A stretch of 64,000 nucleotides of DNA from Amborella trichopoda (lineage: Eukaryota > Streptophyta > Magnoliopsida > Amborellales > Amborellaceae). The stretch spans positions 852,222 through 916,221 of the forward strand of contig NW_006495906.1 in NCBI RefSeq assembly GCF_000471905.2, given 5' to 3'. The notes under the pieces were generated by a model. It saw nothing but the letters and a program-made list of their open reading frames with translations. It did not search any database and was not told the origin of the DNA. This document shows, piece by piece, positions 34,451-47,289 of the stretch (position 1 is its first letter; the number at the start of each line of letters is the position of its first letter). The position numbers were made by a program, and so were the translations under genes.

Positions 34451-35800
34451 TGTGGAAGCGTGGTGGGCTCGTAACCTACCATTCCCAGGTTCCATTATTC
34501 ATTTATTTTATTTTATTTAATTCTTTTTTTTTTTTTTTAATTCTTACTCATAACCCACAGGTCTCGGGGGATCAAAATCGATTATTTGGTTTCCTGTAAG
34601 TTTGTATTTTATTGAACAATATCTGTCGTAATTTTTTTTTTTATCAATTCTCTATTTACTCTGAGAAAGTTGATTTCATAAGCCGTGAGTCAATTTATTA
34701 TTTATTCGTTATTATCTCTAAGATAATTGTTCCATTGTTGGGTTTATCTTATTGTTGTAAAAATTGGCTGAAATCCATTGATATCAATCTATTGTTATTT
34801 TCTCTCATAAATTATTATACCTTTTGCAAGTTAATAGGCGTACTTTGTTAAAGCAACAAAAGTAGATGCACTTTGATTTAGACTATATGCACTTTTGATA
34901 TACATACTTTGTAAATAGGAGATTTCTATCAAAAGGTAGAGAGAAACAAATCACATATTTTTTATTCTTTCTTGGCCTTTATTTCTTGCTCATCAAGAAG
35001 GTAACATTTCTTTTTAATGCTGATTTTTTTTTTTTTTGTGTGCCACTGTGTAACCAATATTTTTTTTTTTGAGGAAAAACTTTTTCAATAGAAATTGTTG
35101 TTGATGGTTATAAAAATAAAAATAAATAATAAATAAATAAAAGGTTGCTGAAATTTTAGATAGAGAAAGATAAAGACACACATAATTGCTGAAAATTAGT
35201 TGGCTTGCACCTTTCTTTCTTCCATATTTTATTCCTGAAAATTAGTGCATAATTTTATTGGATTATTGAAAATTGTTATGCACACAACAACTATTCAAGT
35301 AAAAGTTGTTATATCAATTGCATGCATTTTTTTTTTTTTTATGGCTTATAATTTAGGGATTTACTACATATTTTATTTGTATAATAATTGTCATTGCATA
35401 ATTATCCTATGCTTGGGTCTTTTTTAAGTTAGAAAATTTCATGATCTTGATTTTGTGAATTCATTATTTTTATGATTATGCAATGCCATATTTTTGTTGA
35501 AAATATCAAAGTATCATTGTAGACTCTCTCTCTTGTGCTAAAACAAATTCATATATTTATGAAACTTATTTTTAGGCAAGATTTGACATAAAGTAATTGT
35601 GGCCTTACTTTATTAATTTTTTGTTGCATCACAGCAGTGCGAACACAAACTGTTCGAGAAATTTTTTGTTTTGAGGCCTCAATTCACTGAGAGTTGACGA
35701 ACCTTTTGAGTTAACTAGCAGACAACCCTTTCTTAAACACAATTCATTTTTTTTTTTTAAATTTTTTATCTAAAAATTTAAAATAGCATCTAGGCTAGTC
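34451..35800 (+). other. Long untranslated leader of Copia-A
   Basis: About 1.35 kb of AT-rich sequence with several poly-T runs (34527, 35024, 35325) lies between the primer site and the gag ATG. A similarly long leader is present in Copia-B (57055-58320), so it is a family trait rather than a later insertion. No coding function was seen. Confidence 0.6.
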
Positions 35801-36527
35801 ATGTCAGAACTATCCAAACTTGAACAACTCAATAGGACTAATTTTTCTATGTGGAAAAGAAAAATTGGATATATTCTTTTTCAAGATAGGGTAGATTATG
35901 TCTTAGAAACAGAACCACCAGTTTTAGAGCCTAAATGCCAATGATCAAGCCATAAGATAACTTGAAAAATGGTTAAAAGATGATAAAATAGCTAGGACTA
36001 CTATGTTGAGCTTTATGGAAGATAATTTAATTAGAGTCTTTGAGGATTACACCACAACTCAAAGTATGATGGGCAATTCTTGCAGAATAAAAGAAATGAA
36101 CTCAGTGATCGAGCATGTCAATAAAATGACAGTACTCGTAAAGGACCTTGCTGTAGCTGAGAATCCAGTCCCCGATCTCATGCAAATGTCCATTGTCCTT
36201 AACAGTCTCCCTTCATCTTGGGAGTCTGTTGTAATTTCATTAAACCATTCTGTACAAGGGGTAACCATGTTAAATCTTCCTATGCATCTTAATATTGAAG
36301 GTGAGAGAAGAATGAGGAAGAAGTCAAATGAGCTCTACTTTGCCCAAAGTTCATCTTCTCAGATCCCTAAGAAACCTTTCAATTATCAGAAAAATAACAG
36401 GTATAAGGAAAATGGGAGAAATTTTAAAAATCAAAAGAATAAGGTTGAGAAGACCTGTTTTTATTGTATAGAAATTGGGCACATCAAGTTTAATTGTCCT
36501 AAGCTGAAAAATAAAAATAAGAACTAA
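35801..36527 (+). pseudogene. Copia-A gag
   Basis: Begins MSELSKLEQLNRTNFSMWK, the usual Copia Gag start, with FQDRVDYVLE soon after. A one-base frameshift near 35937 (CCTAAATGCC against CCTAATGTC in Copia-B) breaks it. The frame resumes at 36003 as a 174-residue segment with VVISLNHSVQGVTM and the CCHC knuckle CFYCIEIGHIKFNC near its end. Gag would package the element RNA. Confidence 0.87.
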
Positions 36528-36569
36528 AATAACAACTCTGCTCAAAATAATCAAAATAAGATAAAGGAC

Positions 36570-37043
36570 TTGATCTGCGTAGTCCTAGAATCAATAGTTG
36601 CCGATGATGACCTGAGAAATTGGTGGGTCAACTCAGCCTCCACTCGACATGTCTCGAGGATCAAGGATGGATTCATAGAATTGGAAGAGATTGCAGCCGA
36701 TAACCAGCAGATTTATATGAGAAATGACACCTACTGCGATGTACTAGGTGTTGGTACATTCAAGCTATGTTTATCAGGATGAAGAAATATCTTATTGATT
36801 GATACATTGTATGCGCTCAATATGAGGCACAATTTGATTTCTGTCCATAGACTAGATGACAAGAGTTATGAAATAAGGTTCAGGTCTAGTCGGGTTACTA
36901 TTGGGAAGCATTCTAGAGCTTTGGTATACGGTATTAAAGTTGACAATATGTACCGACTGAATGTTAATGAAAGTTCATCAGTTTCTGATTATATTGATGC
37001 TTCTTTTGATACTTTTATGTGTATGGATGATCCATATTTATGA
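36570..37043 (+). pseudogene. Copia-A protease, active-site Asp lost
   Basis: The motif normally WWVDSGATxH reads WWVNSASTRHVS, so the catalytic Asp is Asn. The same family member Copia-B keeps Asp (WWVDSASARHVS). A stop near 36780 splits the domain; the C-terminal half continues to 37043 (DTLYALNMRHNLISV). Confidence 0.85.
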
Positions 37044-37049
37044 CACTTA

Positions 37050-37830
37050 AGATTAGGACATATAAATAAAGACAAAATGAATCAAATGGTTAAAAGAGGC
37101 TTGCTCTCCAATTTAGGAGAAATTGCGTTCAAAATATGCGAGCCATGTATTTCTGGTAAATTAACTAAGAAGCCTTTCCCTAAAGGGAAGAGGTCTAGTG
37201 AACTACTTAGTATTATTCACTCTGATATATGTGGCCCAATAAATACTAAAACACATAGAAGTATGGAATATTTCATAACATTTACAGATAATTATTCACG
37301 TTATGGATATGTATACCTAATTAGTAATAAATCAGATATATTAGAAACATTTAAATAATATAAAGCTAAGGTAGAAAATCACTTAGATAGACATATTAAA
37401 ATTCTTCAAACAGATAGGGGAGGTGAATATAGCTCCTCTTTTTTTCTGAATTTTGAAAGGAGCATGATATAATTCACTAAACAACTATACCATATACACC
37501 ACAACAAAATAGTGTAGCTAAAAGGAAAAATAAAACTCTAATGGACATGGTTAGGTCCATGATGGGCCATTCAAATTTATCACCTCATTTTTTGGGTGAG
37601 GCTCTCAACACTGCAATATATATCATTAATCATGTTCCAACGAAATCTATAGACTTGACCCCATATGAATTATGGACAGGTAGGAAACCTGACCTTACTA
37701 TATTGAAAGTTTGGAATTCTTGAGTACGTGTTCTTATACGACCACAAAATAGAGATCAATTATAAAGTAAAACTATAAAATGTTATTTTATAGGCTATTC
37801 AGAAAATTCTAAAGGGTATAGATTCTATAA
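37050..37830 (+). pseudogene. Copia-A integrase, broken
   Basis: The HHCC zinc region and core start are at 37077-37358 (CEPCISGKLTKKPF, IHSDICGP, YSRYGYVYLI). After stops the second catalytic Asp is visible (QTDRGGEYSS near 37410). The third catalytic position, Glu in VAERKN, reads VAKRKN (near 37515). The C-terminal part at 37541-37723 reads NHVPTKSIDLTPYELWTGRKP. Confidence 0.86.
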
Positions 37831-37846
37831 CCATGATACTAGATCA

Positions 37847-38937
37847 TTGATAGAGAGTCGTGATGCTCATTTATTAGAAAATATAGATGATGAAAGTATT
37901 TTAAATAAGCCTATTGACTTACATGAAATTGACAAAGGTAAGGGTTTGGAAGATCTTGTTTCTCAAACTCCCTCTACATTTGGTGAGAATGATTCAATTG
38001 AATCAAGTATACCAGATAGGCCTAAAAGACCTAGAGCCCCACCTTCAACTTTAGAAGAATTTTAAGTAATTATGAATGAAGATAATTACTCCTCAATGAG
38101 TAAGGATATAATAGATGAACCTCGAAGCTACAGTGAAGCTATTAGCTCACATGACTCTACTGAGTGGACTCAAGCCATGGATGATGAACTTGATTCTATT
38201 AAAAAAAATCAAGTCTAGGAGTTGGTTGACCTCCCTAAAGATAAAAAAGTCATCGATTGCAAATGGGATCCTAAAGAAAAAGCTTAATGCAAATGTATCC
38301 ATTGGTAAATATAAAGCTAGGTTGGTAGCTAAGGGATTTACTCAAAGGGAGGGCATAGATTATATAGAAACTTATTCTCCAGTAGTCAAATTTTCATCTA
38401 TTAGGATCATCCTTGTATTAGTAGCATATTATGATATAGAATTATTTCAGATGGATGTCAAAACAACTTTCTTAAATGGAGAATTAAAAAAAGATATATA
38501 CATGAAACAACCAGAAGGATATGTAATTAAAGGCTAAGAAGACAAAGTATATAAACTTAATAAATCTTTATATGGTCTAAAACAGTCTTCTAGGCAGTGG
38601 TACTTTACTTTTCATAATGCAATCACTGAAATTGGTTATATAGCAAATAGGTTAGACCATTGTGTATATGTCTGAAATAGTGGGAGCAATTTTGTTATAT
38701 TGGCACTATATGTGGATGATAATTTGATAGTCGGTAATGATATTGGCATGACTAACCATACTAAATCATGATTGAGTTCCCATTTTGAGATGAAAGATAT
38801 GGGAGAAGTCTCATATGTATTGGGCATTAAGATAACAAGAGATAGAAGTTCAAGACTTCTATGTTTATCTCAAGAAAATTATTTAGAAAGTGTTTTAAAG
38901 AGATTTAAGATGGAAATTGTAAGCCCATAGATACAAC
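37847..38937 (+). pseudogene. Copia-A reverse transcriptase, stop-interrupted
   Basis: A Ser/Pro-rich linker (RPKRPRAPPSTLEEF) leads into RT: KYKARLVAKGFTQREGIDYIETYSPVV, FQMDVKTTFLNGELKKDIYM, QPEGYV, LYGLKQSSRQWY and ALYVDDNLIVG. The YVDD box is intact, but in-frame stops and shifts occur near 38064, 38218, 38537, 38674 and 38770. Confidence 0.88.
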
Positions 38938-39666
38938 TGTTTGTAAAGGCTTGAAATTATCAAAGAAAATGTATCCATTAAATGATAGTGACAAAGCTGA
39001 AATGGAAAGAATTCCATATGCTCAAACTGTAGGATGCATAAATTATGTCATATTGTGTTCAAGACCTGATTTGAGTCATGCATATAGTCTAGTAGATTTC
39101 AGAGTAATCCTAAGATGGCTCATTAGCAAGTTGTAAAAAGGATACTCGGTTATATTCATAAAACTAAAAATTACAAGTTGTGTTTCCAAGCTGACAACTT
39201 AAAGGTTACTGGGTACTCTGACGCAGATTTTGCAGGACACTCAGATGATAGAAAATCAACCTCAGGAATTGTATTCCTCTTTGGAGGTGGATGTGTTTAT
39301 TGGTCTAGTAAGAAACAAGGTTATGTAGCTTGGTATACTATGGAAGCCGAGTATATTGCTTGTCGCATTGCTACAACTTATGCCGTTTGGATTAAGCGCT
39401 TCATAAATAATTTGAAGCTGGATATAGCCGACGGACCTGTTAAATTTTTTAGTGATAATCAGGCTTTTATTTCATCAATTAGAAATAGAGCTTATAGTTC
39501 CAAGGGTAAGCACATTGAAATTGATTACCATTATATTTATGATATTATTGGAAAGAATGAAATAACTGTAAGTTATTTTCCATCTTCAGATATGATTTGT
39601 AGACCCTTTAACAAAGGTATTGACTGCAGAAATATTATCAAAGCATGTAGCTTTGATGAGACTTAG
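38938..39666 (+). pseudogene. Copia-A RNase H domain
   Basis: Contains VGCINYVILCSRPDLSHA, then after a break a 162-residue open segment with GYSDADFAGHSDDRKSTSG, VYWSSKKQGYVAWYTMEAEYIA, FFSDNQAFISSIRN and KGKHIEIDYHYI. These are the diagnostic Copia RNase H blocks with acidic residues kept. Confidence 0.9.
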
Positions 39667-39902
39667 AATATTTAAGTCAGGAACTCCCAAATGGGATTTT
39701 TTTTATGTCTTGGTCATGAGAGAAAAAACCACATTAGCGTGAAAAACCATGACTTGAATTTGGATATTTTTTTGTTATGAGATGTATAACCACACTTGCG
39801 TGAAAGCCTCAAGACAAAAATATGCAATAAATGTTAAATTCATTAAGTGGTAAAGACTTTATGATATTGCAATATATCTGGCCCTTATAGCCAAGTGGAA
39901 GA

Positions 39903-40275
39903 TGTTTATACGTGTGTGTGACCATGGGGCCTTTAAACGTGCAATATTGCTCTCTCTTATAATTTAATGCTTATCACTAAAAAAGGGAGGCTTCTTAGAG
40001 AGAAAAAGTATCGTTATCTAATGGCTAGAAAGTAACCACCCACTTCTTAGGATTACAGGGCTACGTTTTCTCAGAGATTTCAGGAAGAAGCCGAACGTTG
40101 AAGAACGACCTCCTCCATCCCTCTTTAAAAAGGGTTTCATGGCCATGGAGAGGTACACAGAAATTTACAGAGTTCTCACAATTCTAGTAAGAGCCTGATC
40201 TTTGCAATCGATAGTCTCATGATACTGCCCCTAATCCTAGGAGTGGGTCCATCTCTTCCCTCAAGTTTTTCAACA
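39903..40275 (+). repeat. 3' LTR of Copia-A
   Basis: Preceded by a purine-rich AAGTGGAAGA tract (39892-39901), the likely polypurine primer, and followed by ATGTA. Confidence 0.92.
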
Positions 40276-40280
40276 ATGTA

Positions 40281-43200
40281 AACAAAATCACCAAGGTTTT
40301 GTATAATTCATCACAATTGTGACTACATTTGCAAGTGAAGATCGACTGGTTTTCACTAATGAATGAAAGAAAAGAGTATGCAAAAACTTTTACTTGAAAG
40401 AACGATCAACACACACTCAATATTGAACAAGCTTGTCAAACAACAAGTTGTAGGCACACCATTCCTGGCTGGGGATGTTCCAGGAAACCGAAGGGTCCTA
40501 GACAAGCCACCACAAACCCTAGGATCACCTAGAGCTCTGAAAACCAGCACCCTGAAACCCATACACCTATGGTGTATCAGTTGGGTCCAAAATCAAGCTC
40601 AGAATTTTAACAAGGATCCCCAATAGATCAAGAACCACATTAATGCACAAACAATTTGGAAGAAACTATCTGAGATGGCTTAGCTGCAAGAGGCCAATGC
40701 CATGACCAGCAATGCTAGCTCCAAGGGTAGCAATGTCGACGTTGGGGGGAATCACGTTAGCATAAAAATAAGCGGTGAGGGTCCCAACACTAGAGTTGGG
40801 AGGAGCAATGCTACAAAATCACTAGCTCCACTCACAAGCCCACAAATCAGGCCTTTAGAAGTCAACACCGTGACTAGAATTGTCAGCTCTGGGGGTGGCA
40901 ATGTCAGCGACAGAATCAGGCACCGGAGATAGCAATGCCAGCTATATGAGAGAAATGTCGGATAATGAAAGATGGATATTGTGATATAGCCAAGCATATG
41001 TATTTAAATTTTCCCTTTTTCTTGTAGTCATTCTCGCTAGAATGCTTATAAGTGTCCAAAATTACAACTTTATTCATGACATAAATTCTAAGATAATCTC
41101 GGATCTTATCTTGCATATTATTGCGATGCTTTATAATCAAACAAAACATAATGCATGAAGAATCAAGAAATATGAGCTATTAGAATTACCGAATACCTTA
41201 CCTCAAGTTATCCCCAAAGACTTCATACATCCCACATCGGGTTTCCTCTACCGATGTCACACGAGCTCTCAATTTTAATATTGCCTAATAATTCAAGAAG
41301 CTTAGACAAAACTGTTACTCAAATATGTGAGCATGACATAGAATGGGATATGGGGTGTGCTACCACTTCTATGGCTACGTCGTGGCACCTCTTTTATTTA
41401 TCTTTTTCCTTAAAGAGAGAGAGATGACAGAGAACATAGAATAGAGAGAGAGAGAGAGGGATGCTACTCTAGAGAGGGAGAGAGAGAAACCGACCTTTTA
41501 GGTGTTTGTAGAGAATAATTCCCCATAGAGAATAATTTTAATTTAGGCTACGATTTTTTCGTCATTGTGTGACTCAATTTTGACCTTTTAGGTGTTTGTA
41601 GAGAATAATCCCCCATAGAAAATAATTTTAATTTAGGCTAGGATTTTGTCGCCATTGTGTGACTCAATTTGAAGTAGATCTTGGAGATCTTTGGGGTGAA
41701 GAGATTTTTCGCCTTTCATTCCATAAATCAGCCATTGTGATTAAAAGAATTTGCTAGGACCATAATTTCTCAGTTTCTATAACTCTATTACCATCAAATA
41801 TTTTATATAGAGAAAATAGAACATTGTTTAATTGATTTCAACTAATCACAAGACTTTACCTTTTTAAAAAAATCTTCCTATTTCAAAAAACTTTCTATTA
41901 TCTGAGAATATCTTCTTGAAGTCTTGATCAACAAGCTACTCCATTGGGAAAGAGGAGGTAGGGTGTGCCACTTAGTATGAGCTCATGTGGCCCCATGCCC
42001 CAATATTATGGGCTTTTTTGTGGTGACCCACAAGTCCAATGGGCTCCCACAACAACTACATTATTTTAGACTTGTAAAATCATTGTTTATAAAACAAAAA
42101 ATAATTTTATTTTCTCTATGAAACAATTAAATATAGAAAATTTGTTTTAGACTATTTAAAAATAACTTTTTTCCAAAATGAAATATCTAGACAACTTAAA
42201 AAATTGATTTTAATACTCTAAAATATAAATAACATATAATTAAACATATTAAAATGAATTTGAAGTAGAAGATGGATCCAAAGAGTTAGGAATAACTCAA
42301 ATATATTGTGGACTCTATCTATTCTAAAAGACTATATCCCACTGTCATTTTCTCAAACTAACCCAATAGATCCCATGACCCATAGCCCATCATAGAGGAT
42401 CATACTTGGACTATGAAAGTCATCTAATAAATGAAAGAAATAGAATTCTAGTCCATGGATTATATATCCCTCCCTATTAATAATTCTAAGTCATATTGTA
42501 GCACAATACCTCATGAGTCCTTCCAACACAATCCAATATTGCAGGGAGACATTTCTTCAGCACATGTACACAACTTGCCCCAGGGGGCTGTCCGAAAGGC
42601 TAGTTGGTGTACATGTCATGCAATGACAATGATTAAAATTTTAGCTTTTGTCTTCTCTAGTGAACTACCTCACACAGGGGTCACATAGAGTCCCCTGGCC
42701 AACCACCTTGGGTATATCTCCAACCTCATCAAGAGATAACCTATCTATGAAATCCTCTTCAGTTGTGCACAATGCCCTGGGCTACCAATTTTAGACATTA
42801 ACTCAAGCCTAGCCAGTTGATACTCAAGTGAATCTCGGCATCATGAATGCCTGATAATCCATCTAGTCCATGATTCCACTAGAACCATCATATTACTATA
42901 TGAAAATGTTCAGTACATGCTTTCATAAGGCCTTTAAATGACCACATAATCCCAATACATAATTGATGAGTCAAGTTACACGTATGTTAGCTGGACGTCA
43001 GGCCTCGTAATGAAGTCGCAAAAGTTCATGATTACCCTGACAATGGGGGTACCAATGTTGGCTGCTAGAACCAACAATGTCAGCTGCTCATTGGCCCCCT
43101 GGCTGAATACCGATCTTGAAATGCTCAGATTGTAGTAGAAAGTAACCATCATTGTTTTGAGGGTCCCGACACTAGAGACATAACTAGCCACATCAAGACC

Positions 43201-44120
43201 AATTTTGAATGGGAGCTTCTAGTAGCAACGCCCAATGCTATCAATGATGTCGTTATCACTTGGCATGCCACCTCGTAAAATCACATCGGATTTAATGAAG
43301 GGGGTAACATTTTACACAACTCGTAATCATTTTGTCCCAACATCATAGGTAGTAGCATCAGCGTGGTTACCTGTGGGATTGGCAATAGTTATCCCAGATT
43401 CAATTGCAAATTTGGGACATTGTTTAAGGAGGTCATATCTATAAATAGGGGACGTCTAGATTTGAACCAAAACCCTACAGATAAAATACCGACCGTGAGC
43501 CCTCTATCTCAATACAATGAAACCTTAACTGCAATACATCTGAACCTTACTCTCAGTATCCCAAGGTCCTAAAGTTCTTTTGATATAAATCTCTTCTTTT
43601 GGCAGACCTAAAGAACTGGAGAAGTCAATACATCTAATTCAATCCTAAACTGACACTGACTTTGTGTGACAAGCCTAGGGGCTTGGCTTGAGGTTATCCG
43701 CCCTTTCTTTTTCTTCATTTCATTTATTTTGTCTAGTTCTAAAATGTTTCTCAATCCCCTCCTTTTCTTGAAAATCACCTTTCAAAGAGTTTTTAGTTTT
43801 GTTGTTTCATGAGGAAGCACTATCAATGATCAGTTCTGGGGCGGTTATGTGGCCAATCTCTGCCTCGGATCAAAGTTCAAAGGGGACCCCTTATGTACCA
43901 CTAATTCGATGGGTTTAGGCCCAAAAATGAAGCAGAGGTCACAATTGCTCTGCTGAAATTTTTGTGTATAAACAGTCTGACACCCACCGTAGGGCCCATC
44001 GAGCATCTGAAGTACCCCTCTGAGCATCGTCCCGAAGGGTAGTCTTAGGTGAAAACTCACATCCTTTCATTCCGAAGAATTTTATGAGGATTCTAGGGTC
44101 TAGATCAGGCTAACTTTGGA
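40281..44120. other. Unassigned region, likely old retroelement sequence
   Basis: No gene or complete element was recognised. Phrases such as AGCAATGCTAGCTCC, GGCAATGTCAGC and CAATGTTGGCTGC recur at 40700-40930 and 43020-43100 and again after 44490, so this and the next 2 kb may belong to one retroelement leader or LTR. An AG-rich tract lies at 41415-41490. Confidence 0.4.
41492..41671. repeat. Two-copy 90-bp tandem repeat
   Basis: GACCTTTTAGGTGTTTGTAG starts at 41492 and again at 41582; the copies differ at a handful of positions. Confidence 0.85.
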
Positions 44121-44139
44121 GGTATTATTAGTGTTTTGT

Positions 44140-44880
44140 CCATTAGGTCCCCAAAACCTCATGTTTTCCTTCTATTTTATTACTTTCTGGTTCCTTTTCT
44201 TTGGAAATGTGAGGGCCTAGGCTTGGCTATTAGCAATACCAATATTTGGACTGAGCATGCTGATACCTGGGCTCTTGGATTGCTTCTGGTGAGCCTTGAG
44301 TTCAACGAAGCCACTCCAGATGTTGAAGTTGTCGATGCCAACATTAGTATCCGGCAGCTCTAAAAATTTCTCGTCTTTTTTTTGGTTCGTTTAGATTATT
44401 CCCTACATCTTGCTGCATTATTGTTTTCTATTTTCTTTAACTTATAACAGAAAACAAAAACCCCAGAAGTCCCTTGAGGCTGAGGTTAGGGGTAGCGATG
44501 TTGGAGTGACTACTTCAAATGTCGGTGCTGCTACCATCAGTGTAGCATCCCAGGGGCCAGAACACCCCCTGTTTTCCATAAGTTCCATTTCTTGCTTTAT
44601 GTAGTTTCTTTCTAGAAGACAGGGGCCTCAAATTGACGCTACTATTAGTAACTCCAGTGTTTGGCCTGACCAAGCTGATACTTGGGCTCCTGGATTTCTT
44701 CTGGTGAGTCCTGAGTTCAACATGGCCCCTCCCAACGTTGAAGTTGCCAGTGTCGGCATTGACATCCAGCAGCTTCAGAAGTTTCCCATCTTTTTTCTGT
44801 TAGTTGAAATTATTCCCTTAGTCTTTCTGTATTCTTGTTTTCTATTTTATTTAACTTGAAAAATAAAAAACTCTTCAAGG
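44140..44880. repeat. Two-copy tandem repeat of about 0.42 kb
   Basis: Blocks TGCTGATACCTGGGCTC (about 44260) and AGCTGATACTTGGGCTC (about 44672), TTCTGGTGAGYCYTGAGTTCAAC, GTTGAAGTTG and TTGTTTTCTATTTTATTTAAC recur about 415 bp apart. The copies are clearly diverged. Both read in one frame as related peptides (ADTWALGLLLVSLEFN and ADTWAPGFLLVSPEFN) that I do not recognise. Confidence 0.75.
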
Positions 44881-46165
44881 GTTGCCTAAACCCTTGTCCT
44901 AATTGCACCTTCGATTGGGCCCCTGCGACCTCAGTTGCCCGTTGCTAGACCTGTGCCCGGCGCTCACCTATCATTCACTTTGCTTGGGGGCACCTCCCGG
45001 CCCGAGGCGCACCTCGCTCGGCATAGACCATGCCTGGAACTCACCTTCTAGCACTCTTATTGGTTGGGGTCACCTCTCCCCCATTCTAATTGCACCTCTA
45101 ATTAGATCGCCCCTAAGTTGAGGCAGACTACACCTGGCACGAACTATGTCTGATGTTCATTCGCTTCTCATGTGCACCCGTGCTTCATACACACTTTATC
45201 ACAAACTTGGACATGAAAGAAAAACCTTTGCTAAATATTCTTCGAAGACCCTGGATTTGACCTTAATGTTTATGGAACATGCACCTAGTTCCTAGAGGAA
45301 GGGTAGTTGGGAGAGTTGGCCTTCAACAAGAGTGTGACCCCTTGTATATTTCCCGGCCTTTAAGAACACCCCACAATACTTTGGTCCAATATCCACTTAT
45401 AGGAGAGGCTTAGATCGTTATACCCCTAACCTATCTCATTTTGAAATTTACCCTTAGAATACCTTAGACATTTGACCTACCCAATACACCAAAACATCTA
45501 ATATTCCATGTGATCTTTTGCCAATGTTAGGAGCATGTCTCATGACTAGGATAGATTGGGATCTCGAGGGCATATTGAGTCAACGACCACTTCCCCACAT
45601 AGATCAATGACATCCCACCACTAGTGCGAGGGGCATTATTCGCATGCTCCTTAGAAACCGTTGAACCACCACTAGTGAATTAAGTCTTAGTCCATTTGGT
45701 ACCATTACCAGAGTCCTTAGTCTCCAAATAGGTAGTCCTCGAGACCACCAACTCGGAATTGCAGATTATTAGGTCTGTATGACCACAAGAAATGCCTTGA
45801 ATATTCAACGTCTTGGATCGGGGGCAATCCTACAAAATCTAAGAATTACACCCCAAAAACATCAACATGGTTAAACCCAAACTTACATTCATATCTTGAA
45901 CAACCTCGATCTAGTTGGCCCAAGTTGAGTTAACCCCGAAAATAAAAAGATACACTGCACTCACCAAACCTAGAACCTCCGACTAGAAGTAGGGGCAACT
46001 CCACCTCACCTCCGACCATTGCCTTGGTTGAGGGTGGCCATGCCATAAAAGCCTTTGTCAAATCCCTCTGACAATCCCGTAACAGACGACTCAAGCGCAG
46101 CACAACAACCAGCCCATCCCCCTCTAGCATTCATGGCCAACCAATAACAAACTTACATTCAAACT
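44881..46165. other. Unassigned region upstream of the Tat-like gag relic
   Basis: No domain was recognised. It precedes a gag start and may be the leader of that element. Confidence 0.4.
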
Positions 46166-46790
46166 ATGGCCAACCCTAGCCATCCACAACATCCCCCATT
46201 GCCCAGCCATTGCTATCCTGGACCGTTCATCATCAACCCATGGGTGACCTATATCAGCCTCGACATGTGTCCGCCTGCTAATCAATCAATTCATGGTAGG
46301 GAGCTTCCCAGCAACTCTGCAACTTCAATAAAATCTCTAGTTAGGTATGTAGCCTTAGAAAACGCCATCAAGGATATTCAAGACACCATTTTACGGTTAG
46401 GAGTGCATGACAACATGCCTTTTGAGTCATATTTGGAAGGATTTGATGATGTCCCTCTCAGTTTCATTCTTCCTAAGTTTCAAAAGAAGTTTGACGGAAA
46501 GGGAGATTCAAGCCTTCATAGTACTAGCTACAAACTCATGATCCCGACAATCCGCGACTTGCCCACCGTGCTTAAACTTTATTCGCCTACAGTCGCGTAG
46601 GAGATGCACTTACATGATATGACATTTTCACAAGAGATTATCCGAATATGTCATACCATGAGATGTTTTGTAGGTTTGTCGCACATTTCTTAGCGAACAA
46701 ACTACAAAAAACATCACTTCGAGATCTCATTGCTATAAGACAAAAAGATGCTGAGTCATTCAGAAACTTTGCCGAGAGATTTAAGATGTG
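46166..46790 (+). pseudogene. Tat-like Ty3/gypsy gag relic (second family)
   Basis: The 144-residue open stretch contains LENAIKDIQDTILRLGVHDN, MPFESYLEGFDDVPL and LPKFQKKFDGKGD, the N-terminal gag signature of Tat/Ogre-type elements. After a stop the core continues in other frames (HEMFCRFVAHFLANKLQ, then SLRDLIAIRQKDAESFRNFAERF near 46700-46785). It ends abruptly near 46790. No pol or LTR was found next to it, so this is an isolated fragment. Confidence 0.8.
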
Positions 46791-47289
46791 ATGGTTTATT
46801 TCATTCACATGTGCATTGTACGTGTCGTACTCCTTGAACAATTTCACTTCACTTCCCCATCTTTTCTACCACCACATACCTTTCTTCGGTCATCGTTTGT
46901 ATATTTCTGCCCTCACACCTTCCCCATCTTTTTTACTCCATTCCTAACGATCTCTCAAAAACAATCTTCATACAAGGTATGCTCTACTCTTCTTACTCTT
47001 TTAAGTTTTTTATTTGGGTGTCTATTCTATGTAAGAGGTATGCATTAGAATGTTGATAGATTAAACTGCAAGAAGTGGTTAATAAATTAGATTACTTAGT
47101 TCATATGTCCCAAAGTTTTACAATGAATTTTTTTAACTTTTTTGAATGCATTGCAGCCATATTTTCCTTTTTATGTGGGAAATTAACTCCTTTTTTTAAT
47201 CAATGATTTTTTTATTTTGGGGACATTTTGATTTATTTTCTTTATATCGGCTTTTTTCTACATGTTATTATTTATTTTAATCAAAATTT
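46791..47289. other. Intergenic stretch, nothing recognised
   Basis: AT-rich sequence with no coding or repeat structure I can support. Confidence 0.5.

Larger units (their letters stand above)
34062..40275 (+). mobile_element. Copia-A: complete Copia retrotransposon, inactive
   Basis: LTRs of 372 bp (34062-34433) and 373 bp (39903-40275) begin TGTT and end CAACA. The element has a primer site, a 1.37-kb leader, and gag, protease, integrase, RT and RNase H in Copia order. Flanking ATGCA (34057-34061) and ATGTA (40276-40280) are a likely target duplication. Multiple stops, frameshifts and catalytic changes show it is dead. A second member, Copia-B, lies at 54110-58709 on the minus strand. Confidence 0.93.
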
